A stretch of DNA of 64,000 nucleotides from Rhodanobacter sp. FDAARGOS 1247 (GCF_016889805.1 NZ_CP069535.1:3782001-3846000), one strand, 5' to 3'; shown: positions 47,178 through 54,784, counted from the stretch's first letter. Made by a program: numbers and translations. The notes: generated by a model from the sequence alone, not told the origin.

Positions 47178-47525
47178 ATGAACTTAGTCGAGATCTTTGT
47201 AGCGTTTGGGGCTGGTTACGTAAGTGGGCTGTCAATCTCGTCCGGCTTCTATGTTCACGATATTCGAGAGCGCAATCGAGCCTCATGGAGTTCAGCGAAG
47301 GAAGCTGCGTGGATACTGCTTGCATGCATCAATATTTTCATCGGCGGTCTTATGCCGGTTTTCCTGTTCGGCGCATTTGTCTTCGGCAACGATCCTAATT
47401 CCTCACAGTTCTGGCCAAAGGCTGCCATCTTCACTCTTGGCCTTCTTCTTGGCGGGGCCTTAGTATTGGTCGGTGTGCAACAAAGCAAAAACGGTGCTCG
47501 CGCCATCGTTGGCACGGACGCCTAA
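47178..47525 (+). CDS. cassette 21: small membrane protein
   Basis: A 115-residue protein with three hydrophobic segments (residues 4-23, 44-68 and 80-101) and a charged loop RERNRASW. Unknown role. Ends in the inverse core of attC22. Confidence 0.66.
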   Translation: MNLVEIFVAFGAGYVSGLSISSGFYVHDIRERNRASWSSAKEAAWILLACINIFIGGLMPVFLFGAFVFGNDPNSSQFWPKAAIFTLGLLLGGALVLVGVQQSKNGARAIVGTDA

Positions 47526-47576
47526 CCACTCGTTCAAGGCGGACGGCTTCGCCGCCGCTTAACTCCAGCGTTAGGG
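47520..47576 (+). other. attC22
   Basis: GCCTAAC to GTTAGGG, matching cassette 21 start TTAGGC. Confidence 0.93.
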
Positions 47577-47584
47577 GCACAAAA

Positions 47585-47938
47585 ATGGATCGCGATTTCG
47601 CCAAATACCCAAAAGACAACAATGGGGAGCTTCTTTGGCGCTTGATTGAAAACGGCGACGACTTTTCCATCTCTCGCGACATCGATTTCAGTCTTGATTT
47701 TGATACAGAGCAAGCAGCCCTCGAGTGCGGGATGTTCTTGTTCAAGAATGAGTATAAAGTCCAACTGGATCCTCCACTTGAGGAGAATTCAGGTTCACCA
47801 TGGACGGTCACAGTAATCCCTTACATGGCCCCGAACTACGCGGATATCAGCCACCTGGAGAGCTATCTAAAGGACGTTGCCAAGCACTTCGGCGGCGACT
47901 GCACTGGCTGGGGCTGTGTCTGCGCAGGCACCCCCTAA
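47585..47938 (+). CDS. cassette 22: RraB-family protein
   Basis: A 117-residue acidic protein resembling RraB, which in E. coli binds RNase E and modulates mRNA decay. Shared pattern: an early D-rich segment, EQAALECGMFLFKNEYKV, a hydrophobic WTVTVIPYM strand, SYLKDVAKHFGGD and a CTGWGC motif equivalent to the family's YDGWG. Whether it acts on RNase E is unknown. Start ATG 8 bp after the core. Ends in CCCTAAC. Confidence 0.78.
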   Translation: MDRDFAKYPKDNNGELLWRLIENGDDFSISRDIDFSLDFDTEQAALECGMFLFKNEYKVQLDPPLEENSGSPWTVTVIPYMAPNYADISHLESYLKDVAKHFGGDCTGWGCVCAGTP

Positions 47939-48004
47939 CAATTCATTCAAGCCGACCGTCAAACCGCTACGCGGTTCGTCGGCGTCTTAATTCAGGCGTT
48001 GGCC
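47933..48004 (+). other. attC23 (72 bp)
   Basis: CCCTAAC to GTTGGCC. Matches cassette 22 start TTAGGG. AAGCCGAC stem variant, with an unpaired central segment. Confidence 0.88.
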
Positions 48005-48061
48005 TTATCTGAGGCCTACTTGCGTGAAGTTTTTTGGCTACCCTTATGGAGGCAATAACCC

Positions 48062-48580
48062 ATGCGACGTGTGGTGACTCTTCTTGCACTTGGTGTTGCC
48101 TTGATATTCCGCTTAGTCCCGGCGGCGCACAGTTCCGAGCAGGTCGCGGGGTATATCTACGACGGGACCGGAAGATCAAACAACCTCTCCATTGTCATCA
48201 ACGTTACAACTCATGGTGTCGCGATACAGGGCACTCCGGATGCGCGCATCAACAATCCGGATGACGTGATTACCAACAACTACGAGGATTGCGGCAACGA
48301 AGACTTCTACTGTCTAACCGGCATGCTTGAGATCGTCATTCCCAAAGCCATGCCGATGAAACAATGGAAATACCACGACGTGTCCTGCCAGAGCGTCGCG
48401 CAATCGGGAGGCGATGCTTACCGCATCACTTGTCGGTCACCCAAGTACCGTGGCCGACCGACCTATACGTATTCGCTCACGCGCGGCGTATTGTCCATCG
48501 AGAGCTCTCCCGTGGCGGGTGACTACAGGTATGATCTACGCGGCAAATACGGATTGTTTTCGCCGGGTGTTCAACCTTAG
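48062..48580 (+). CDS. cassette 23: exported hypothetical protein
   Basis: A 172-residue protein with a signal peptide (residues 1-24) and a beta-rich mature part containing four cysteines (DCGN, YCLTG, VSCQS, ITCRS). Unknown family. The ATG has a strong GGAGG site 9 bp upstream and a 58-bp leader, the longest in the array, which may hold a cassette promoter. About 107 bp after the stop are non-coding. Confidence 0.66.
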   Translation: MRRVVTLLALGVALIFRLVPAAHSSEQVAGYIYDGTGRSNNLSIVINVTTHGVAIQGTPDARINNPDDVITNNYEDCGNEDFYCLTGMLEIVIPKAMPMKQWKYHDVSCQSVAQSGGDAYRITCRSPKYRGRPTYTYSLTRGVLSIESSPVAGDYRYDLRGKYGLFSPGVQP

Positions 48581-48687
48581 GAAAGCGCTGTGTTCAACTG
48601 TTGCGCATTCGGGCAAAAGGCGGCTGACACGAGCTTTTAGGTAGTTTCACTCTTGGTCAACACACCTAGTTTAGGCGTCGCGTCGCT

Positions 48688-48747
48688 GGCTAACTACTCG
48701 TCCAAGCGGATGCGCGTACAGCGCGCCGCTTAACTCCAACGTTAGGG
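48688..48747 (+). other. attC24
   Basis: GGCTAAC to GTTAGGG, one mismatch to the expected GGCCAAC; CGCG-type stem. Confidence 0.9.
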
Positions 48748-48755
48748 AACACTAG

Positions 48756-49277
48756 GTGAGAATTCGCGACCTGTTGCTTTCGACGCTTCTAGGTAGTTGC
48801 CTTGCAGCCTGCTCCTCGCACGATCCAGTGGCGCGCTCAACCTCGCCCGACGGTGCGATCGACGCCGTTTTAGTCGAATCAAATAGTGGCGCCACGACGT
48901 CATTCTCGCACGACGTATGCCTCGCTCCTCACGGTGCGAGCTGCACTGCCGCAAGCTCTTTAGTTCAACTTTATAGTGCTACTCGAAGCGATCAAGCATA
49001 TGGGGTAAACGTTCGCTGGGCGAACGCTTCGCTGATTAAGGTGGAGTACTTGGAAGCCCAGCGCGTAAAGGTGCTGCATCCGACCACGGCAATCCTTGAT
49101 CGCACCGTCACCGTAGCCCTGCAGCCCGGCATCATTGATGCCTCTGCTCCGCCCGGCGGCATGCTGTACAACCTCCAAGGCAGGCCGCAAGATGCTCCCC
49201 AACAATTCGTTCAAGGCGGACGGCTCCGCCGCCGCTCAACTCAGCGTTGGACTCAACAAGGGGAAGTTCATGGCTGA
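48756..49277 (+). CDS. cassette 24: lipoprotein whose stop codon was lost in the attC
   Basis: The signal peptide ends with a lipobox (LAAC, Cys near residue 19), so the protein is a lipoprotein. The GTG at 48756 starts it. The frame lacks a stop at the expected place: the inverse core is CCCCAAC instead of CCCTAAC, so the in-frame TAA (at 49200-49202) is CAA. Translation therefore continues through attC25 for about 25 more residues. Function unknown. Confidence 0.65.
   Translation: MRIRDLLLSTLLGSCLAACSSHDPVARSTSPDGAIDAVLVESNSGATTSFSHDVCLAPHGASCTAASSLVQLYSATRSDQAYGVNVRWANASLIKVEYLEAQRVKVLHPTTAILDRTVTVALQPGIIDASAPPGGMLYNLQGRPQDAPQQFVQGGRLRRRSTQRWTQQGEVHG
49197..49252 (+). other. attC25
   Basis: CCCCAAC to GTTGGAC. 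The T to C change in the inverse core removes cassette 24's stop codon. The right arm is one base short (CTCAACTCAGC). Confidence 0.88.
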
Positions 49278-49740
49278 ATTGGAAGCAGAAGGTAGCTATC
49301 GCTCGGAAGTTGCGCTTCGGATGCGTCGGCGCGCCCTGGATGACCGCTTGCGAAGGTTCACTGCGGGTGTCTTTGGGCTTATGGGCTACTCAGCGGTATC
49401 CAACTTCCTTGCCACGCTCGGCTCCTTCAGCGGCGCCACCGAACACCAAACGCTTGCACTGTTTAGCGTTGCCTTCGGGCTATTGCTTGGCGCGCTATAC
49501 TCGTTTGGCGCCTATCGCGTCTGGTTCAAGGACGACATTCGTTGGTGGCCAGTTGCCTTCCCGGCCGGTATCTTGATTGTTCTATCCCTTCTCGCCTTCG
49601 TGGCGGGAGCGCTTGCCTTAGTACCGCTTGTCATCAATGTGGCCTTGCTCGTCATGGTTCCGATTCGCAAGCGGGCCGCGGCAGCTGCGGCGGCCATAGC
49701 GCGCAAGCCTCTCAGTGTCTCGCCGTTGTTCAAAGAGTAG
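49270..49740 (+). CDS. cassette 25: membrane protein
   Basis: A 156-residue protein with an arginine-rich N terminus and four hydrophobic segments (about residues 33-52, 61-80, 96-115 and 117-134), then a basic Ala-rich tail. Unknown role. The ATG at 49270 follows AGGGGAAG. Confidence 0.66.
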   Translation: MAELEAEGSYRSEVALRMRRRALDDRLRRFTAGVFGLMGYSAVSNFLATLGSFSGATEHQTLALFSVAFGLLLGALYSFGAYRVWFKDDIRWWPVAFPAGILIVLSLLAFVAGALALVPLVINVALLVMVPIRKRAAAAAAAIARKPLSVSPLFKE

Positions 49741-49804
49741 TTTCCAATCCAGCAACTCGCGTTTCCCAACTATGTGCATCGTCCATCCGTGTTGGATCGT
49801 AACC

Positions 49805-49861
49805 GTCTAACATCTCGTTCAAGGCGGGTGGCTGCGCCGCCGTTTAACTCCAGCGTTAGCG
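49805..49861 (+). other. attC26
   Basis: GTCTAAC to GTTAGCG, one mismatch to the expected GTCCAAC. Confidence 0.9.
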
Positions 49862-49864
49862 CTC

Positions 49865-50221
49865 ATGACACTATTTCGCGTGCTTCTCGCAATTACGTTG
49901 TCCGGCACATCTCTCGCGTCTGTGGCCTGTACGCCTTTTGAGCCAAGCGTCTCGTATGCACAGCAAGCTAGCTTTGCTGCCGTGGGCCATGCTGTCAGTA
50001 ACCGCTGGGTCAGCTCGCGTGGGGAGCTAAGGGTAAGCGTTGCTGTCGACAAGGTTCTTGTGGGGCATGCTCCGGGCCGTTCAGAGGGAGTATCGCCCTG
50101 TGCTTTTCCGATCAAGGAGGGTGCGAGAGTTGTTGTCGCTCGAATCCGTGGCGAGCTTGTTGTCTACCCTGCTGATATGTATGAGCGGTCGTTTCGCCAA
50201 GCTTTTGGCAAGGATCACTAA
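49865..50221 (+). CDS. cassette 26: exported hypothetical protein
   Basis: A 118-residue protein with a signal sequence (about residues 1-21); the cysteine in SVACTPF makes a weak lipobox. The mature part is beta-rich. Unknown family. TAA stop within the inverse core. Confidence 0.66.
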   Translation: MTLFRVLLAITLSGTSLASVACTPFEPSVSYAQQASFAAVGHAVSNRWVSSRGELRVSVAVDKVLVGHAPGRSEGVSPCAFPIKEGARVVVARIRGELVVYPADMYERSFRQAFGKDH

Positions 50222-50271
50222 CCATTCGTCCAAGCGGACAGCTGCGCCGCCGCTTAACTCCAGCGTTAGCC
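50216..50271 (+). other. attC27
   Basis: CACTAAC to GTTAGCC, one mismatch to the expected CGCTAAC. Confidence 0.9.
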
Positions 50272-50290
50272 GTATCGGAGATTCTTTGAC

Positions 50291-50527
50291 ATGAAGCTCT
50301 TTGGTCATCTCTCATCAACTCCAGAGCGGCAGATTCCGCTGGAGCTTTCCGAGGCGACCCTGTCGGCCACCTCCGCGGAGCTCAGGGAAATTGCTGGCTT
50401 TTTGCTCCATGCCGCGAAGGCCATGGATCAGCTCGGGAAGAGCTTTGATCATATGCATCTATCAGACACGTTGCGTCAGTTCGAAAATTCACCAGCCTTG
50501 GTTGTCGCTGTTGGTGCATCTGCGTAA
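50291..50527 (+). CDS. cassette 27: Imm32-like small protein
   Basis: A 78-residue protein: LSATSAELREIAGFLLHAAKAM followed by FDHMHLSDTLRQF and a short beta strand LVVAV. This order resembles Imm32, an immunity family found beside polymorphic toxins. No toxin is adjacent. Similarity is from memory and short, so confidence is moderate. Stop 4 bp before the attC. Confidence 0.5.
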   Translation: MKLFGHLSSTPERQIPLELSEATLSATSAELREIAGFLLHAAKAMDQLGKSFDHMHLSDTLRQFENSPALVVAVGASA

Positions 50528-50530
50528 CGC

Positions 50531-50590
50531 GGCTAACATTTCGTCCTAGCGGACGCGCGTACCGCGCGCCGCTTAACTCCAGCGTTAGGG
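50531..50590 (+). other. attC28
   Basis: GGCTAAC to GTTAGGG. The inverse core is exactly complementary to cassette 27 start TTAGCC. CGCG-type stem. Confidence 0.93.
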
Positions 50591-50595
50591 GACTC

Positions 50596-50925
50596 ATCAG
50601 ACGTATCGCAGCGACAGCAGCCTGTTTTCTACTCTCAGGGTGCGCGAGGCTGCTCGGCCCAACGGACGGCTTCTTTTTCGTCGTCGGCACTACGCCAGGC
50701 AATTCCAGCTGCTGGCTTTCGGTCACCTCTCTTAGTTCCAAAGCCACACTCCAAGAGCGAGTGGTGTCCGGCAACTTCCGGGAAAGTTTCATCGTTGCAC
50801 CCTCGGACAACGGGCACAGAGTTGTGTTGAGCTGCCACAATAGGGTAGTCGCAGGTCGCACATTCAAGTACGGCCACGACGTTCGTGCAGGCGGCGAGCT
50901 CGCGGTCAGTGGCAGCGCCCTCTAA
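50596..50925 (+). CDS. cassette 28: lipoprotein with ATC in place of a start codon
   Basis: An open frame of about 109 residues with no ATG, GTG or TTG at its head. Read from an ATC at 50596, which sits 5 bp after AGGGGA, it gives IRRIAATAACFLLSGCARL: a normal lipoprotein signal with lipobox LSGC. The rest is a beta-rich protein with two more cysteines that ends, like many cassettes here, at TAA in the inverse core. Either ATC initiates poorly or an ATG mutated to ATC. Function unknown. Confidence 0.6.
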   Translation: MRRIAATAACFLLSGCARLLGPTDGFFFVVGTTPGNSSCWLSVTSLSSKATLQERVVSGNFRESFIVAPSDNGHRVVLSCHNRVVAGRTFKYGHDVRAGGELAVSGSAL

Positions 50926-50975
50926 CCCGTCATCCAAGCGGGCCGCTGCGCCGCCGCTTAATTCCAGCGTTATGT
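50920..50975 (+). other. attC29
   Basis: CTCTAAC to GTTATGT, one mismatch to the expected CCCTAAC. Confidence 0.9.
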
Positions 50976-50978
50976 CGC

Positions 50979-51368
50979 ATGAAAATTACCTCGCTAATCA
51001 TTGTCCTTTCACTTGCCTTCAGTGCAACTTCGTGCGCGGCTGCAGCCGCTGCACCGGACAACCCGCTGTCTTGTAATGTCGGTCCAGTTACCAAGTCATA
51101 CGGCGGCGGGCAATGGCTCGTTTATGGCTGCAGCGACGGCAAGAGCGTCGTCCTAGTCACGTCACAAGAAAACCCGGGGTTTCCATTCGTTTTTTCCTTT
51201 CTGTACACCAGCAGCAGCATGACGCTTCATGGCGAAGGCACCGGCAACAAGCAAGCCACGGACGCAGCTTTCAACGAGCTGCAAGCACTTAGCCAAGCCG
51301 ACGTTGCCGCTCTGTTCCAACAAGCAAAAGCACATGCAGCCGCAGGCGCTGGGCCGCACGCGATATAA
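50979..51368 (+). CDS. cassette 29: exported hypothetical protein
   Basis: A 129-residue protein with a signal peptide (residues 1-24; an ATSC sequence could be a lipobox). Two cysteines in the mature part (LSCN, YGCSD) and a C-terminal Ala-rich helix. Unknown family. TAA stop in ATATAAC. Confidence 0.66.
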   Translation: MKITSLIIVLSLAFSATSCAAAAAAPDNPLSCNVGPVTKSYGGGQWLVYGCSDGKSVVLVTSQENPGFPFVFSFLYTSSSMTLHGEGTGNKQATDAAFNELQALSQADVAALFQQAKAHAAAGAGPHAI

Positions 51369-51418
51369 CCAGTCATTCAAGCGGACGGCTTCGCCGCCGC
51401 TTAACTCCAGCGTTAGGC
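51363..51418 (+). other. attC30
   Basis: ATATAAC to GTTAGGC; one mismatch to ACATAAC expected from cassette 29 start TTATGT, both sharing the rare TA. Confidence 0.9.
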
Positions 51419-51426
51419 CTACGACC

Positions 51427-51744
51427 ATGAGTTCACGAATCGCCTTGCTTCTGCTGCCGACGCTACTCCTGGCTAGCTGTGTGCATGTCAAAGAGGCCGA
51501 CGGAGCACGGCGACCGAAGACCGAGATGAGTCAGGCAATTTCAATCGCGCGCTCATATATCCACACCCATAAGATCGACGTCTCCGACCAATTCCTGAGT
51601 AGCGTCACTTCGTTTCATGACGTATATAAGCCGGAGAAGACAGGTTGGCGCCTTGCTTGGGTCCCTGCAGATCCCTTTACCCTCGACGGTGAATGGTCGA
51701 TTTATGTCTACGATGATGGCCACATCAAAGCCGACGGCGAGTAG
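51427..51744 (+). CDS. cassette 30: lipoprotein
   Basis: A 105-residue lipoprotein with lipobox LLASC (Cys near residue 18). The mature part has a helix (MSQAISIARSYIHTHK) and a beta sheet ending WSIYVYDDGHIKADG, a layout like small periplasmic binding or inhibitor proteins. Unknown family. Confidence 0.68.
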   Translation: MSSRIALLLLPTLLLASCVHVKEADGARRPKTEMSQAISIARSYIHTHKIDVSDQFLSSVTSFHDVYKPEKTGWRLAWVPADPFTLDGEWSIYVYDDGHIKADGE

Positions 51745-51856
51745 GCCTAACAGTGCGTTCAAGCCGAACTCGTTTCGCCGCACAAAATTGCGTGGAAGAA
51801 AAAGCTTGCCACCCAATTTGCTCCGCTACACGAGTCGGCCAACTTGGTCGTTAGGC
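51745..51856 (+). other. attC31 (long variant, 112 bp)
   Basis: GCCTAAC to GTTAGGC. Contains an imperfect inverted repeat AAATTGCGTGG/CCACCCAATTT around an A-rich loop. Same length as attC18 and similar outer sequence. Confidence 0.88.
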
Positions 51857-51870
51857 ACCAGAACCAAGAT

Positions 51871-52443
51871 ATGAACTGCCGACACTTGCACGTTATCACC
51901 GGCGCTTCAGGAGCTGGCAAGTCAACACTCATATCCGCATTGGAAAGCCTTGGATACGCCACCGTTCCAGAAGCAGCCCTCGCGATCATGCGCGAGCAAC
52001 GGAGATGCGGTGGCAGAGCGCTTCCTGATGTTGATCGCACAGCGTTTATGGAAGCGGTTCTTGCTCGCAGTATCGAGGACTACGAAACAGCTCTGTCTCT
52101 AAAAGCACCCGTGTTCCTGGATCGCGGTATCCCCGAGTGGTTCCGGTTCCTGGACTCGGGCGACAATCATCGTCAGATGGTGGCGCGCTACCGATATTCC
52201 GTCACGGTGTTTGTGGCGGAACCTTGGCCGGAGATCTATGTCCGCAACCACGAGCGCCAAGCAAGCTTCGAAAGAGCGGCGAGATCTTATGAGGCAACTG
52301 TTTCAGCGTATGTCCAGGCAGGCTATGAAATTTGTGTCATTCCCAAAGCCTCCCTCCAGGAGCGCGTAACATTCATACTCGGCAGAACGGGGCTGGCACC
52401 TAACAATTCCGTAAGAGACTTCCCGTCAATCCCAGCCGCATGA
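51871..52443 (+). CDS. cassette 31: P-loop NTPase (AAA_28-like)
   Basis: A protein of about 190 residues with Walker A GASGAGKST (residues 11-19) and the layout of AAA_28-type ATPases (VPEAALAIMREQ, FLDRGIPEW, VFVAEPWPEIY). These proteins resemble nucleotide kinases; the substrate is unknown. The native frame ran into its attC and would have ended PNNSFKADG-type at the attC stop. The IS insertion replaced that tail with SVRDFPSIPAA and a TGA at 52441. Confidence 0.78.
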   Translation: MNCRHLHVITGASGAGKSTLISALESLGYATVPEAALAIMREQRRCGGRALPDVDRTAFMEAVLARSIEDYETALSLKAPVFLDRGIPEWFRFLDSGDNHRQMVARYRYSVTVFVAEPWPEIYVRNHERQASFERAARSYEATVSAYVQAGYEICVIPKASLQERVTFILGRTGLAPNNSVRDFPSIPAA

Positions 52444-52777
52444 GGCTTTTGCCCTGAGCTTTCGGGCCACTGCTGGTGAGGGTGTTGTTCGATGCTGCGT
52501 ACTGCGTATCAGTGCTGCGCGGCTCCAACGAGTGTCAGGCTGCATTTCCGTCCCGCAAGGGGATTTCCTTCGGTCATAACCGGTCTTGTCGAGTCGGTTT
52601 CGCTGACTCGGACCTCGGTATAAACCGCACCCAAAGACCTCTTTCGTTCATCGGACTGTCCGGTGCCCGGGGATCAGCCGGAACACCGTTTGGACCATCT
52701 GGTCAGTCAGGTTCTCTCTGGGTCGGACTGAACCGTTGTCTACCACTTCGCGCTGACGATGGAACGAAACCTTGTGG
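52411..52777 (-). ncRNA. candidate target-guide RNA (bridge/seekRNA) region of the IS
   Basis: In IS1111 elements the guide RNA is encoded in the long non-coding end downstream of the transposase, which is this segment. TGAACGAA on the RNA strand (plus-strand TTCGTTCA, 52643-52650) is complementary to the attC sequence TTCGTTCA that surrounds the insertion point. An 8-base match is suggestive only. RNA boundaries cannot be set by eye. Confidence 0.4.
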
Positions 52778-53845
52778 CTACGCGGCGTTGGCCGTGTGAT
52801 GTTTCTGGTGCATGGGATGGCTGAGGCAGACGTGCGGATCGTAGTCCACCTCGCGCGCCAGCATCGCCCAGATTTGTCGTGCGTGTTTGTTGGCGATGGC
52901 CAAGGTCACCTTGCCGAACGGCATGCGCCCGTCGAGTGAGCGTATCCACAACTATTCCGGCGTGGCCTTCTCCGGCGCGATGACCTTGGCCCGCTGCAGG
53001 CTGCTGCGGGCGCCCTGGATCAGCAGCGTGCGCAGGTACGCATCGCCGCGGCAGCTGATCTCGCCCAGGTGCACATGCCCGCCGCTGGAATGTTGCGTGG
53101 GTACCAGACCCAGCCAAGCCGCCATCTGCCGGCCCTGCTTGAACTCGCGGGCGTTGCCCACCGTCGCCACCGCCGCGTCGGCGGTGATCGGGCCGATGCC
53201 GGTGACGGCGCGCAGCTGTACACACCGCTCGTCCTCGCGCGCCTGCACCTCGATGCGTGCATCGAACGCGTCGAGGTGCAGGCGCAACCGCTTCCAGTGC
53301 CCGGCCAGATCACGCAACAGCTCCCTGAGCTCGGCTGGCAACCCGGGAGTCCGCCAGCAGGTGGCACAGCGCCCGGTCGCTCGGCGCCACGATCACACCA
53401 AACTCGGCCAGCAGGCCCCGCAGCCGATTGCCGATCGCCAGCGACTCGGCCTTGTAGCCTCGCGGACCCGATGCCAGGACAGGCGCACCTGCTGATCGGA
53501 GTTCTTGACCGGCACGAAGCGCATGTTGCCCTGCCACGCCGCCGTGGCGATCGCCTCGGCATCGGCGCGATCATTCTTGGTCCGACCACTCTTGCGGAAT
53601 GGCGTGACGAACTGGGCCGCCATGATCCGCGGCTGCAGGCCGTACGCCTGGCACCGTCGTGCCCAGTAATGCGCCCCGCTGCACGCCTTCATCGCCACCA
53701 CGGTCCCCGCTGGCCGCTGCGCCAGCCACATGGCAAACGCCTCACGTTTGAGCTCCCGTCGTTCCAGCACGTGCCCGGCGCCATCCATTGCACACACCGA
53801 AAACACGTTCTTCGCCAAGTCCACACCCAGGGTTATAGTGCTCAT
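52778..53845 (-). pseudogene. IS110/IS1111-family transposase, multiply disrupted
   Basis: A DEDD (RuvC-like) transposase. The N-terminal frame shows GVDLAKNVFSVC with the first Asp and KNDRADAEAI with the last ones. The second catalytic position reads MKACSGAH where the family has MEACSGAH, an E to K change. Frameshifts lie near 53460 and 53345, and an in-frame TAG at 52952 interrupts the C-terminal domain, which still shows GIGPITADAAVATVG and an intact tail to 52778. It cannot make active protein. Confidence 0.9.
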
Positions 53846-53987
53846 GGAGACTTCCTCTTCTGCTGACGGTTGTGTCGCAACACCATCATGGCCTTCGAGG
53901 CCGAAAGGGCAGGAAGTCTCTTTTTACTCGTTCAAGGCGGACGGCTACGCCGCCGCTTAATTCCAGCGTTAGATGCACGGAGCGCAT

Positions 53988-54263
53988 ATGTCGCAGGAAA
54001 CTGATAGCACTCACCGGGCAAAGGAAGGCATAGTCATCTGTCTTCGCGATCTTGGCGATGGCCGTTCTCGGTTGATATTCGATGACGTCGTTGCGGACGA
54101 TCCGGCTGCACGAGATCGAGTATGGAGGCACAAAGTCTTCTTTACTCACAATGCGTACTCAAACGACCACTTAGACAGCATGGAGTTGTCAGACCAGCAG
54201 TTTCAAGAAATCGGCGAGGCTGTTGTTGCGCGCCTCTTGGCCATCAATAAACGCTTCAAATAG
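53988..54263 (+). CDS. cassette 32: hypothetical protein
   Basis: A 91-residue acidic soluble protein without recognised family. ATG at 53988 has ACGGAG upstream with good spacing; an ATG at 53973 inside the attC core is in frame. It is the first gene after the IS. Confidence 0.6.
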   Translation: MSQETDSTHRAKEGIVICLRDLGDGRSRLIFDDVVADDPAARDRVWRHKVFFTHNAYSNDHLDSMELSDQQFQEIGEAVVARLLAINKRFK

Positions 54264-54280
54264 GTGGATGCTCGGCGGAC

Positions 54281-54337
54281 AACTAACTACTCATTCGAGG
54301 CGGACGGCTTCGCCGCCGCTCAATTCCAGCGTTAGCG
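54281..54337 (+). other. attC33
   Basis: AACTAAC to GTTAGCG, one mismatch to ATCTAAC expected from cassette 32 start TTAGAT. Confidence 0.88.
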
Positions 54338-54340
54338 CTC

Positions 54341-54733
54341 ATGAAGACCTCCATACTAAAGATTGCTTTCCTCATGTTCCTTACGTCGCCATTTGCGGCG
54401 CGAGCCGGCGAAACTTGCAGGCTTCTGCCAACATGGCATTCAGTTCCAGAGTCTGCGCGCTCTACGCTTGCCCAAGATATGGGCCCAATCGCGGAGCGCG
54501 GTGAAGCCTTCCAATCTACGGATGCGCTCAGCGGCGATGACACTCCCCGGAATCGGTTCTTCGGCGCATGCGTGCAAGGCAATAGACTCGTGGTGGCCAT
54601 CGAGCGGGGCGGCATCGGCTATGCACTTGAGGTCACAGAATTTGTCGGCGGCAAGAAGATTCGCGAGTGGTACCACACTCTTCCCTCAGGCCCATTTACA
54701 CCGGCGTTCGCTGTCCCACCTAGCAAGCGCTAA
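54341..54733 (+). CDS. cassette 33: exported hypothetical protein
   Basis: A 130-residue protein with a signal peptide (residues 1-22, ending ARAG). Two cysteines (ETCRLL, FGACV) and a C-terminal beta region. Unknown family. TAA stop in CGCTAAC. A 139-residue overlapping frame has no signal peptide and is a shadow. Confidence 0.68.
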   Translation: MKTSILKIAFLMFLTSPFAARAGETCRLLPTWHSVPESARSTLAQDMGPIAERGEAFQSTDALSGDDTPRNRFFGACVQGNRLVVAIERGGIGYALEVTEFVGGKKIREWYHTLPSGPFTPAFAVPPSKR

Positions 54734-54784
54734 CCACTCATTCGAGGCGGACGGCTTTGCCGCCGCTCAATTCCAGCGTTAGGC
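54728..54784 (+). other. attC34
   Basis: CGCTAAC to GTTAGGC. The rare CGCTAAC matches cassette 33 start TTAGCG exactly. Confidence 0.93.

Larger units (their letters stand above)
52410..53929 (-). mobile_element. IS1111-type insertion sequence (IS110 family), inactive
   Basis: About 1.5 kb. It has perfect 11-bp subterminal inverted repeats (AAGAGACTTCC at 52413-52423 and its complement at 53912-53922), a few bases from the ends, as is typical of the IS1111 group. The transposase gene lies on the minus strand, with a roughly 370-bp non-coding end after its stop. Insertion in an attC is the known target of the IS1111-attC group. Confidence 0.85.
52398..53974 (+). other. attC32, split by an insertion sequence
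   Basis: The left half (ACCTAACAATTC, 52398-52409) and right half (CGTTCAAGGCGG through GTTAGAT, 53929-53974) make a normal attC when joined. The break falls in the spacer between the inverse core and the L'' arm. Confidence 0.88.

Noticed and set aside
52476..52799. A 107-residue plus-strand frame in the IS non-coding end
   Set aside because: No ribosome-binding site or protein-like features; it lies where IS1111 elements are normally non-coding.
54363..54782. Second frame in cassette 33
   Set aside because: Overlaps a frame with a clear signal peptide and the standard attC stop; no protein-like features.
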